Source: Peptoniphilus_A olsenii (GTDB lineage: Bacteria > Bacillota > Clostridia > Tissierellales > Peptoniphilaceae). Taken from it: DNA of 9,005 nucleotides. The notes beneath the pieces were generated by a model, which worked only from the letters and a program-made list of their open reading frames with translations, had not been told where the DNA came from and did not search any database. Both the position numbers and the translations under genes were made by a program. The stretch spans positions 1 through 9,005 of the forward strand of contig NZ_JBEPMA010000024.1 of the NCBI RefSeq assembly GCF_040545475.1, read 5' to 3'. Below, piece after piece: positions 1-6,542 of the stretch (its first letter is position 1; each line of letters opens with the position of its first letter).

Positions 1-95
1 TGTCACCATGTGAAACTTGCAAGTTGCTATGGGATTCGTCGACAACTACGCTCCTTAGGGAATTTCACCCCAGCATTAGAACATGCCCGTCATAC
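1..95 (-). mobile_element. Group IIC intron, 5' end (partial, runs off left edge)
   Basis: Read on the minus strand from 95 leftwards, the sequence starts GTATGACGGGCATG and continues through a GGGGTGAAATTCCC hairpin and the stretch AGCAACTTGCAAG to ATGGTGACA. This order matches, from memory, the domain I start of class C bacterial group II introns such as the Oceanobacillus iheyensis intron (GUGUGCCCGGCAUG, then GGGUGAGAGUCCC, then a GCAAGG and GGCGACAUGG region). The first base of the intron is placed at 95 because it lies directly behind the T tract of a terminator hairpin, the standard target of class C introns. The reverse transcriptase and the 3' end lie outside the window. The exact boundary is inferred, not proven. 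Confidence 0.82.
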
Positions 96-96
96 T

Positions 97-127
97 AAAA
101 AGAACCCATCTTTATGATGAGTTCTTT
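97..127 (-). terminator. Terminator of the serine operon and intron insertion target
   Basis: On the minus strand a 12-base stem (AAAGAACTCATC with GATGGGTTCTTT, one G-T pair) with a five-base loop is followed by a T run ending at 97. It lies 22 bases past the stop of the symporter gene. The group IIC intron begins two bases after the T run, so the terminator is intact and the intron probably does little harm to the operon. Confidence 0.88.
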
Positions 128-149
128 CGTGGTAAATATGCATATTCAT

Positions 150-1367
150 TTAAGCGTCAATATCAGTTGGTATTGGTTGTTTAATAATATGTTTGTAATA
201 AATTTTTTCAACCGCAATAGAAATGGCATTATCTCCACTGATATTTGCAGCTGTACCAAATGAGTCTTGAGTTAAATATAAAGATATAAGAATTGTAGCA
301 AGTGAACTTGTTGGATCAATTCCTACAACTGGTAAGAACGGTAATGCACTCATTACTGCTCCACCTGGTGCTCCAGGTGCTGCAACCATAGCTACACCAA
401 GAATCATTATAAATTTAAGAATCAAACCATATGAATGATCCATTTCAAACATTGTAAGCAATGTGTAAACACATGCTGTAAGTGTAATCATAGATCCAGG
501 TAAGTGAACTGTAGCTCCTAGCGGAATAACAAATTCTCTAATTTGTCTAGATACACCCATTTTTCTGTTACATTCAACGTTAACAGGAATTGTAGCAGCT
601 GAAGATTGAGTTCCTACTGCTGTTAAGTAACCAGGCACAACATTCTTTATACATTTGAAAGGATTTCTTCCTGTATAAGTTCCTGCAACAATAAACATTA
701 AAGATACATAAATCAAATGTAGTGCAATAATACAAATAAATATCTTCCAGAAGATAGACATAATTGCAAATACTGAACCTGAATAACTCATGTTACAGAA
801 ATTACCAAAAATAAAGAATGGTAGTAGTGGAATAACGAATTTTGATAATACTATATTAATAATTTCGTTAAATTCACCAATTGCTTTGTAGAAAATTTCC
901 CCGCCACCTTTTGCTCTAAGTCCAGAAACAGTAAGTCCAAGCATAAATGCAAGTACAAGTGCTGCTGTAACTTCGATAAATGGATTTAGTGGAATAGTGA
1001 AGAATGCTTCAAGCTCTCTAGTTGATGCTTGTTGAATTTGATCAGCAAGTTCAGGTTTGATAAAGCTTGGGAATATAGCATGTGCCATTCCATAAGATAA
1101 AGATCCACCTATAAGTGTAGAACAATAAGCGATTAAAACAGTAACTCCTAGAAGTTTTCCCGCACCTTCAGAAAGGTCCGCGATACCTTTAGATACAAAG
1201 GCAATAATCATAAGTGGAATAATGAAGCCTAGGAATGCTCCAAATAATCCAGAAATAGTGATAGCAATTTGAGATACAATAGGTGGAAGATATCTTCCAA
1301 CTAAAATACCAAGTATAATTGCGATTATAAGTTTTGGAATAAGTCCAATTTTTTTCTTTTCAGCCAT
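150..1367 (-). CDS. SstT-like dicarboxylate/amino acid:cation symporter, probable serine uptake
   Basis: This 405-residue membrane protein belongs to the DAACS (glutamate transporter fold) family, which couples uptake of acidic or neutral amino acids to sodium or protons. Visible family marks are the serine-rich re-entrant loop TQSSAATIPV (residues 253-262), IPLGATVHLPG (281-291) at the unwound helix, the APGAPGG second hairpin loop (330-336) and the last-helix pattern D368, N375, D379 in DSFGTAANISGD. The helix-7 NMDGT motif of glutamate carriers is absent; IPLGATVHLPGSMIT resembles the NMAGAAIT form of the serine/threonine carrier SstT. Placement last in an operon with both serine dehydratase subunits supports L-serine as substrate, by inference. 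AAGGAGG lies 10 bases before the ATG and overlaps the end of sdaAA. Length is typical. Exact substrate (serine, threonine, D-serine) is unproven. Confidence 0.88.
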   Translation of the reverse strand: MAEKKKIGLIPKLIIAIILGILVGRYLPPIVSQIAITISGLFGAFLGFIIPLMIIAFVSKGIADLSEGAGKLLGVTVLIAYCSTLIGGSLSYGMAHAIFPSFIKPELADQIQQASTRELEAFFTIPLNPFIEVTAALVLAFMLGLTVSGLRAKGGGEIFYKAIGEFNEIINIVLSKFVIPLLPFFIFGNFCNMSYSGSVFAIMSIFWKIFICIIALHLIYVSLMFIVAGTYTGRNPFKCIKNVVPGYLTAVGTQSSAATIPVNVECNRKMGVSRQIREFVIPLGATVHLPGSMITLTACVYTLLTMFEMDHSYGLILKFIMILGVAMVAAPGAPGGAVMSALPFLPVVGIDPTSSLATILISLYLTQDSFGTAANISGDNAISIAVEKIYYKHIIKQPIPTDIDA

Positions 1368-1372
1368 TTAAA

Positions 1373-2254
1373 TTAATCCTCCTTAAGATTTAAAAATTCG
1401 GCTCTGATTTTTTGACCAGTTTTAGTTCCTGCAAGGCCACCAAGCCCTGTCTCTCTAATAGACTCATGCAATAAATTACCTACCTCACCCATTGCAGAAG
1501 CTACTTCATCAAAAGGAACAATAGATTTTATTCCAGCCATAGCCATATCTGCAGAGATAAGTGAATTCATAATTCCAGAAGCATTTCTGAAAGTACATGG
1601 ATATTCAACAAGGCCAGCAATTGGATCGCAAGCAAGACCCATAATGTTAATTAAAGTTATACTTGCTGCATTAAGTGCCTCTTCTACACTTCCACCAAGC
1701 ATTTCAACTACTGCTGCAGCCGCCATTGCACTTGCAGAACCACACTCAGCTTGGCATCCGCCTTCGGCACCAGCAAAAGTCGCATATTTACCAATAATTT
1801 GCCCTATCCCTATTGATGTCAAGAGTCCATTTATAAGAGTATCATCATCTAAGTCATACTTGTCTCTCATAGACATGAGAGCAGCTGGCATAATTCCAGA
1901 AGAACCTGCAGTAGGTGCTGCTGCAATTGTGCCCATATTAGCATTAGTCTCAGATGTTGAAAAGGCCATAGCCATTGCTTTTACTAAGAATTTTCCAGTA
2001 ATAGGATCTTTTTGCTTTTGATAATCATAAAATATCTTAGCAAAACCATCAATCATTCTATATTCAGTTTTATATTCTTTTTCTAAAGTGTTGTGAGAAG
2101 ATGCTTTCATGACATCTAGAACTTTTTGGAGTTCAGCAATGAATTCTTCTTTTGTCATCTTAGAATTTTTAAGCTCTTCTCTAAGTACTAATTCATAGAA
2201 ATGTATGCCTTCTTTGTTACATACATCTATAATTTCTTGTGCTGTATTTAACAT
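1373..2254 (-). CDS. sdaAA: L-serine dehydratase, iron-sulphur-dependent, alpha subunit
   Basis: This is the catalytic, 4Fe-4S-binding subunit of the two-part bacterial L-serine dehydratase, which converts L-serine to pyruvate and ammonia in the cytoplasm. The 293-residue length is normal. Conserved blocks are AAPTAGSSGIMPA (111-123), GAEGGCQAECGSASA (162-176) and GLACDPIAGLVEYPC (206-220). Cysteines 167, 171, 209 and 220 lie in these blocks; the usual cluster ligands fall among them. Start: the ATG immediately follows the TAG of sdaAB (TAGATG), and its ribosome site GGAGG is written within the last codons of sdaAB, so the two subunits are probably translationally coupled. The symporter follows after 5 bases. 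Fe-S serine dehydratases are oxygen-sensitive, which fits an anaerobe. Function is confident. Confidence 0.97.
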   Translation of the reverse strand: MLNTAQEIIDVCNKEGIHFYELVLREELKNSKMTKEEFIAELQKVLDVMKASSHNTLEKEYKTEYRMIDGFAKIFYDYQKQKDPITGKFLVKAMAMAFSTSETNANMGTIAAAPTAGSSGIMPAALMSMRDKYDLDDDTLINGLLTSIGIGQIIGKYATFAGAEGGCQAECGSASAMAAAAVVEMLGGSVEEALNAASITLINIMGLACDPIAGLVEYPCTFRNASGIMNSLISADMAMAGIKSIVPFDEVASAMGEVGNLLHESIRETGLGGLAGTKTGQKIRAEFLNLKED

Positions 2255-2923
2255 CTATACCTCCACGTATTTAGCTATTAGATATCTAGAATCTTCAGTT
2301 AATTCTTTAACTACTTTATCATCAATTTTAGTATCAACTTCTACAGTTAGTGTAACTTTTTGAATGAGATCATCTTTTTCAGTATTAATAGACTCAATAT
2401 TATAATCATTTGAACTTAGAATTGTAGAAACTCTAGCAATTACACCCTTTTGTTCATTATATTCAAAAAGTAGAGTTGGATATTTTCCATCAAATTCTAT
2501 TTTAATTCCATTTATATTTACAATGACAATATTTCCACCACCAATAGAAGAACCTATTACATATTCAGAGCTTCCATCGTGATAAAGAAATTTAATTTTC
2601 ACTGTGTTTGGATGAAATCCTTCGCCCAAATCACATGGTATAAACGAAAAATTAAGTCCTCTTTCATCAGCAATTTTATATGAATCTCTCAGTGAATCAT
2701 CATAAGTTTCAAAACCCATGATTCCACCCAAAAGAGCTTTATCTGTACCATGACCTTTATAAGTATGTGCAAAAGAGCCATGTAAATAAAATTCAACTTT
2801 ATCATAATTATCTGGACAAATCTTAGCCGCTACACGTGCTATTTTACATGCACCTGCAGTATGCGAAGAAGATGGTCCAACCATTATTGGCCCTAGTATC
2901 TCAAAAGAACTATATTCTTTCAT
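2255..2923 (-). CDS. sdaAB: L-serine dehydratase, iron-sulphur-dependent, beta subunit
   Basis: This is the partner subunit of SdaAA. It has the N-terminal serine dehydratase beta motif GPIMVGPSSSHTAG (11-24) and a C-terminal ACT domain (about 148-222, LLFEYNEQKGVIARVSTIL onward), a ligand-binding fold proposed to sense serine. From the ATG at 2923 the product has 222 residues and begins MKEYSSFEILGP, as in known SdaAB proteins (B. subtilis begins similarly). A GTG at 2935 would add four residues, but it lies inside the ribosome site GGGGTGAT, which sits 7 bases before the ATG, so the ATG is chosen. It is the first gene of the three-gene serine operon. Confidence 0.96.
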   Translation of the reverse strand: MKEYSSFEILGPIMVGPSSSHTAGACKIARVAAKICPDNYDKVEFYLHGSFAHTYKGHGTDKALLGGIMGFETYDDSLRDSYKIADERGLNFSFIPCDLGEGFHPNTVKIKFLYHDGSSEYVIGSSIGGGNIVIVNINGIKIEFDGKYPTLLFEYNEQKGVIARVSTILSSNDYNIESINTEKDDLIQKVTLTVEVDTKIDDKVVKELTEDSRYLIAKYVEV

Positions 2924-2985
2924 AAAATTAATCACCCCATATATAAAAAAATAATAATATAATTAATAAATTTCATATATTCCAT

Positions 2986-2991
2986 ATTATA
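2986..2991 (-). promoter_or_regulatory. Probable -10 box of the serine operon
   Basis: A perfect TATAAT on the minus strand, in CTAGTATAATATGG, lies about 60 bases before the sdaAB start. At 17 bases upstream only a poor -35 (ATACAA) is found, so an activator may be needed or the call may be wrong in such AT-rich DNA. Confidence 0.5.
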
Positions 2992-3151
2992 CTAGAAATA
3001 AACACATTTGTATATGCTATTTCGAACTTCCATATAAATAGGTATGGCTTATCATGCTAATAGCACCTATCTTTACCAAAAAAGTAGATTTACAATAGGT
3101 CATAATACATTATTGTATCTAAAATTGCAAATCAAAATACAATTCATTAAT

Positions 3152-3226
3152 ATGTTTTCATTTAAAGTAAAACGATTTTGTTTTAAATACAAAAATCCAT
3201 TGAAATATCAAATGTTTTCATTTAAA
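3152..3226 (+). repeat. Direct repeat of 15 bases, 60 bases apart, in the abgT upstream region
   Basis: ATGTTTTCATTTAAA occurs at 3152-3166 and again, identically, at 3212-3226. The second copy covers the spacer and most of the -10 box of the predicted abgT promoter. Two identical copies at exactly 60 bases suggest paired binding sites for a regulator; the regulator is unknown. Confidence 0.6.
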
Positions 3227-3228
3227 AT
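3200..3228 (+). promoter_or_regulatory. Promoter of the AbgT-family gene
   Basis: TTGAAA (3200-3205), a 17-base spacer and TAAAAT (3223-3228) form a near-consensus vegetative promoter, about 40 bases before the start codon. TTGA-AATA-TCAA (3200-3211) overlaps the -35. It looks like a half-site pair, but the spacer is two bases shorter than in an FNR box. Confidence 0.7.
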
Positions 3229-3268
3229 ATAGTGTGTACTTTTATGAATATTTATTTAGGAGGTCAAT

Positions 3269-4834
3269 ATGACGAAAAAAGTAAAAGATAATAATGACGT
3301 CGGCGGTTTCCTGAAAGGAGTCGAAAAAGCTGGTAATGCACTTCCGCATCCAGCAATGATTTTCGTAATACTTTCATTAATCGTAGTTATTATTTCACAT
3401 TTTGCAGCTAAGGCAGGATTAAATGTAACTTATTTTGATGCCAAAGCTGGAGAAGAAGTAACTAAAGAAGCTGTTTCGCTTCTAAATTGGGAAGGACTTA
3501 GATATATTTTCAACTCTGCAACAACAAACTTTACAAACTTTGCTCCACTTGGAACAGTACTTGTGGCTATGCTTGGTGTTGGTGTTGCTGAAAACAGTGG
3601 ACTTTTTGCCGCTGCTCTTAAAAAAATGTTATCTAATGTAAACCCTACACTTTTAGCTGCAACTGTAGTTTTTGCAGGAGTTATGTCAAATGTAGCAAGT
3701 GATGCGGGTTATTTAATTGTAATACCTCTTGGAGCTTTAATTTTTGCTAATGCAGGTCGCCATCCACTTGCAGGTATAGCTGCAGCTTTCGCAGGAGTTA
3801 GTGGTGGTTTCTCAGCAAACTTAATTATTGGTACAACAGACCCACTTCTAACTAATATCACTAACGAAGCTCTAAAAGCTGGCGGTATTGATGTTCAACT
3901 TGCAGCAACTTGTAACTGGTATTTCTTATTTGCTTCAACATTTTTAGTAACTATTATTGGTACACTTGTTACTACTAAAATTGTTGAAAAGAACTTAGGA
4001 GAGTATCACGGAACTTACGAGCCAGATGAAGAACCTATAACTGACTTAGAACGCAAAGGACTTAGAAATGCATTAATAGGAATACTTGTTTATATTGTAA
4101 TTATGGCTGTATTGATGTTCCCTGCAAATGCACCTTTCAGATCTTTTGAAGAAACTGCAAATGCTTTGACATTAAAAGAATTCTTAGGAAATGGACTCAT
4201 TCTAGCACTATTATTACTTTTCTTAGTTCCAGGAGTTATTTATGGCAAAACTGTAGGTACAATCAAAGATTCTCAAGACTTAGTTGACCAAATGACTAAA
4301 GCAATGCAAGGTCTTGGCGGATTCTTAGTACTTGCTTTCTTCTGTGCACAATTTGTTGAATATTTCTCAAAAACAAATTTAGCACTTATCCTTGCTAAAA
4401 ATGGAGCAGAATTTTTAGAATCAGTTGGACTTAATGGACTGCCACTATTAATTCTATTTGTATTTGTTTCAGCTTTTATCAACTTATTTATTGGTTCAGC
4501 ATCAGCAAAATGGGCTATCATGGCTCCAATATTTGTTCCAATGATGTATGAAATAGGTCTTTCACCAGCACTTACACAAGTAGCTTATAGAATTGGAGAC
4601 TCAACTACAAATATAATCACTCCACTTATGGCATATTTTGCAATGATAGTTGTGTTCATGCAAAAATATGACAAAAAAGCAGGTCTTGGAACACTAACTT
4701 CTATGATGCTTCCATACTCACTATCTTTCTTAGGAGGTTGGACAGTATTCTTAATAATTTGGTATGTTTTAGGTATACCTGTAGGTCCAGATGCACCACT
4801 TAATGTGGCTGATATGGCAATGTTTATGTTTTAA
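3269..4834 (+). CDS. AbgT-family transporter (p-aminobenzoyl-glutamate / antimetabolite)
   Basis: This 521-residue inner-membrane protein matches the AbgT family in length and motif (E. coli AbgT about 508, Neisseria MtrF 522). Blocks seen are ASDAGYLIVIPLGALI, GVSGGFSANLIIGTTDPLL (around residues 176-194), and SASAKWAIMAPIFVPM through YRIGDSTTNIITP (410-452). Residues matching those described as important in MtrF are all present at a constant offset: S412, W415, P433, R441, D444, P452, plus an aspartate near 191. The family includes an importer of p-aminobenzoyl-glutamate and exporters linked to sulfonamide resistance; the sequence does not say which applies here. The start has TTAGGAGGTC four bases upstream. 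It stands alone, divergent from the serine operon, with its own promoter and terminator. No Abg hydrolase genes are adjacent. Confidence 0.94.
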   Translation: MTKKVKDNNDVGGFLKGVEKAGNALPHPAMIFVILSLIVVIISHFAAKAGLNVTYFDAKAGEEVTKEAVSLLNWEGLRYIFNSATTNFTNFAPLGTVLVAMLGVGVAENSGLFAAALKKMLSNVNPTLLAATVVFAGVMSNVASDAGYLIVIPLGALIFANAGRHPLAGIAAAFAGVSGGFSANLIIGTTDPLLTNITNEALKAGGIDVQLAATCNWYFLFASTFLVTIIGTLVTTKIVEKNLGEYHGTYEPDEEPITDLERKGLRNALIGILVYIVIMAVLMFPANAPFRSFEETANALTLKEFLGNGLILALLLLFLVPGVIYGKTVGTIKDSQDLVDQMTKAMQGLGGFLVLAFFCAQFVEYFSKTNLALILAKNGAEFLESVGLNGLPLLILFVFVSAFINLFIGSASAKWAIMAPIFVPMMYEIGLSPALTQVAYRIGDSTTNIITPLMAYFAMIVVFMQKYDKKAGLGTLTSMMLPYSLSFLGGWTVFLIIWYVLGIPVGPDAPLNVADMAMFMF

Positions 4835-4852
4835 GTAAATGATTAATATACC

Positions 4853-4886
4853 AAAAACTGACCAGTTAAAAGCCGGTCAGTTTTTT
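4853..4886 (+). terminator. Strong terminator after the AbgT gene, probably bidirectional
   Basis: AAAAACTGACC (4853-4863) pairs with GGTCAGTTTTT (4875-4885) around an 11-base loop, followed by T. The A tract on the left gives a T run on the other strand, so it can also serve the convergent radical SAM gene ending at 4932, which has no other hairpin behind it. Confidence 0.88.
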
Positions 4887-4931
4887 ATTGCATTTATATT
4901 TTATTAATCCTATATAAAATTTTTAAACCTA

Positions 4932-5615
4932 TCAACCTACACCAAAATCAGTAATATTAAATAGAATATCTATCTTAGGATTATCTTCCAAATATCTGTA
5001 ATTTTTATAAAACCATTTAATTAATTCATCATCACGCTTTACTTCGGTAGAATTTTCTTCAAAAATATTGACAGTCGCGTGTTCAAAATTTTTTATAATT
5101 TCCATATCTCTCTTAATACTCTCGCGTGTCTGACCTTTAATGCCAACCATAATACAAGGCGAATCAAAATATTCTTTTACCTCTTGCCAAGCCTCAAAAT
5201 TAGCACCCTTCTTTAAATAATTTTCACGGAAATTATTGTCAAAAGTTTCGACACCTGTTTTAAATGTAATTGGTATCTCGAAAAAATTTCTTATCTCATC
5301 AAGGCGATGCCTGTAAATCCAGTGGGCTTCAAAAAATAATCTCTCAATTCCCTTTTCTATAACAACTTTTTTAATGGCTTTTAATGTCTCAATAGGCAAT
5401 TCAAATACAGAAGCAGAATCAATTACCTCAAGCACTTTGAACTCACCGGTCACATTTCTTAGCACTTCCAAATTCACCTTATTTATATAATCTTCATCAA
5501 CATCATTGTCATGAATATAATCGCAAAAAATACACTTGCCCCATTTACATGGTTTTGCCTTTAAAAGAACAATCTCTCTTTTAGTTTTATTTAAAATCTT
5601 AGAATATCTGTTGAT
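4932..5615 (-). CDS. Radical SAM protein, CX4CX2C cluster motif, apparent ATC start
   Basis: The open frame encodes about 227 residues: INRYSKILNKT, then PCKWGKCIFCDY with C23, C28 and C31 as the likely 4Fe-4S ligands, a middle region with FFEAHW and KTGVETFD, then SPCIMVGIKGQT, ending NITDFGVG. These are features of a small radical SAM family. The first ATG/GTG/TTG in frame is the GTG at 5477, which would delete the cysteine motif, so it is rejected. The frame stays open upstream to a stop at 5667-5669 without any usual start. A ribosome site AGGTGGTGAT (5629-5620) stands just before an ATC at 5615, at the place where I expect the family to start. Either ATC is used, or the start is mutated and the gene is silent. 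Substrate unknown; a resemblance to queuine lyase QueL is only a guess. Confidence 0.78.
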   Translation of the reverse strand: MNRYSKILNKTKREIVLLKAKPCKWGKCIFCDYIHDNDVDEDYINKVNLEVLRNVTGEFKVLEVIDSASVFELPIETLKAIKKVVIEKGIERLFFEAHWIYRHRLDEIRNFFEIPITFKTGVETFDNNFRENYLKKGANFEAWQEVKEYFDSPCIMVGIKGQTRESIKRDMEIIKNFEHATVNIFEENSTEVKRDDELIKWFYKNYRYLEDNPKIDILFNITDFGVG

Positions 5616-5629
5616 AAAATCACCACCTA
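5613..5629 (-). promoter_or_regulatory. Ribosome binding site and non-canonical ATC start
   Basis: On the minus strand AGGTGG, one base off AGGAGG, is followed by TGATTTT and ATC AAC AGA TAT. Spacing to the ATC is 7 bases from AGGTGG, or 3 from the alternative GGTGAT pairing. No ATG, GTG or TTG lies in frame upstream. This site decides the start of the radical SAM gene. Confidence 0.55.
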
Positions 5630-5639
5630 TTATTCTTTT

Positions 5640-5649
5640 ATTATATAAT
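5640..5649. promoter_or_regulatory. Palindromic double -10 in the divergent gap
   Basis: ATTATATAAT is a perfect palindrome that gives a TATAAT on each strand (plus 5644-5649, minus 5645-5640). It sits in the 53-base gap between the divergent radical SAM and hypothetical genes. Neither strand shows a good -35 at 16-18 bases. Transcripts from it would have very short leaders. Confidence 0.4.
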
Positions 5650-5668
5650 ATAAACGAGGAGGAATACT

Positions 5669-6058
5669 ATGAATTTTACATTTAAATCATATTTTCTTAA
5701 AATTAATGAATTCGAACAACAAAAATTTGAAAAACAGTTGGAATTTTGTGAATTATCAATACCGGAAGAACTAAAAGAAATAATAGATAATATGAATCTA
5801 GATTATCAAAAACCAAGTTACATAAAAAAAACTAAAAGTAAATTAATATTAAAATATCATGTTTGTGGTGAAATAATAGATTATGATAACCCAAGAAGTG
5901 CCAAAGCAAATCCTAATACAAAATACGCAGACGGATTGCACCCAATATATAAAACCGATGATATGAAAAGCGAAATATATTTCACAGAATATGTAGAAAT
6001 GAAAGAACCTTTTTTAGATGATATGACTTTTGAAATGCATGTAGTTGTGGATAGATAA
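5669..6058 (+). CDS. Hypothetical protein, 129 residues
   Basis: I do not recognise this protein. It starts with a well placed ribosome site (GAGGAGG, six bases before ATG), has neighbour-like AT-rich codon use and spans 129 codons, so it is probably real. It has no signal peptide or membrane segment and is predicted to be cytoplasmic. The first half is lysine- and glutamate-rich and probably helical (EFEQQKFEKQLEF, PEELKEIIDNM). The second half holds HVCGEIIDYDNPRSAKANP, a GLHPIYKTDD stretch and a C-terminal FEMHVVVDR that may be beta strand. It is divergent from the radical SAM gene across 53 bases, which could mean shared control but does not prove a shared role. No clear terminator follows; the repeat island begins 15 bases after the stop. 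Confidence 0.75.
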   Translation: MNFTFKSYFLKINEFEQQKFEKQLEFCELSIPEELKEIIDNMNLDYQKPSYIKKTKSKLILKYHVCGEIIDYDNPRSAKANPNTKYADGLHPIYKTDDMKSEIYFTEYVEMKEPFLDDMTFEMHVVVDR

Positions 6059-6072
6059 AAATTTCCCTAAAC

Positions 6073-6249
6073 TGTCATCTCGACTAAAAAGCATTGCGAA
6101 CGCATAAAGAGTCTTGCATGTGACGGAGAGAATTTCCCCCTCCCATGTCATCCTGAGCGAAAGAAATCTGCCAAGATTTCTGTAGTCGAAGGATCTGCAT
6201 GTGGTAAAGAGAATCTGCAGAGTTTTAAACAAAAAAGTATTCAAGCACC
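6073..6249 (+). repeat. 177-base dispersed repeat, copy 1
   Basis: The element begins TGTCATCTCGA and ends AGTATTCAAGCACC. It matches copy 2 (6627-6804) with six substitutions and one indel, about 96% identity. It is built of two GTCAT...CGA modules: one with GCGAACGCATAAAGAGTC, and one GTCATCCTGAGCGA...AGTCGAAGGATCTGC that folds with an inner perfect stem AGAAATCT-GCCA-AGATTTCT (6162-6181). It has no ribosome site and no credible protein. The GTCATCCTGAGCGA...GAAGGATCT type of intergenic repeat is known from several bacterial groups; its role is not established. Confidence 0.88.
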
Positions 6250-6268
6250 TAAACCACGAACAAGTATA

Positions 6269-6334
6269 GCAAAAAGTCGAAAATGATTTTTAACTGTTCG
6301 AGCGTCATAGAGTTTTAAAAATCCGACTTTTTGC
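6269..6334 (+). repeat. Long two-part hairpin
   Basis: GCAAAAAGTCG (6269-6279) pairs perfectly with CGACTTTTTGC (6324-6334). After a one-sided five-base bulge, GATTTTTAA (6285-6293) pairs perfectly with TTAAAAATC (6315-6323). The 20 pairs leave a 21-base loop containing TTCGAGCG. It ends without a T run, so it is not an ordinary terminator. It may be a structured RNA or a palindromic repeat unit. Confidence 0.7.
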
Positions 6335-6401
6335 GAGTAAAATGAAAAACTAAAGAGGCTAAAACTTTGTCTAATAAAGGCGTGGGGGTTTGGTTGGTTG
6401 C

Positions 6402-6460
6402 TCGAAGGAAAGGAAAGGGGCCTCGCAGCGAAAGCGGAATGCCCACTTTCCTTCCTTCGA
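6402..6460 (+). repeat. Long GC-rich imperfect hairpin
   Basis: The left arm TCGAAGGAAAGGAAAGGGGC (6402-6421) pairs with the right arm at 6441-6460 (GCCCACTTTCC then TTCCTTCGA), with one bulged base on each side. The 19-base loop holds CGC-AGCGAAA-GCG, which can form a small inner stem. The local GC is well above that of the surroundings. No T run follows. Confidence 0.7.
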
Positions 6461-6542
6461 AAGAATAATAGAAGATGGTGGTATAAAAAAATATTTATTA
6501 AAAAGATTTTTTAATTATTCATACAGAGCGGCTACTCTACAG

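Noticed and set aside
1644..2021. 125-codon open frame opposite sdaAA
   Set aside because: It is the antisense shadow of a strongly conserved gene and has no ribosome site.
3200..3211. FNR or Crp-type box TTGA-AATA-TCAA at the abgT promoter
   Set aside because: The spacer between half-sites is four bases where those boxes need six, so the match is probably chance in AT-rich DNA.
3044..3232. Open frame of 62 codons on the plus strand in the sda-abgT gap
   Set aside because: It has no ribosome site, its composition is just AT-rich noise (K, F, Y, I), and it overlaps the abgT promoter and the direct repeats.
4273..4521. 82-codon open frame opposite the AbgT gene
   Set aside because: It is antisense to the conserved AbgT C-terminal motifs; no independent evidence.
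4932..5477. GTG at 5477 as the start of the radical SAM gene
   Set aside because: It would remove all three cluster cysteines while the frame continues with family-like sequence upstream, and no ribosome site of quality precedes it.
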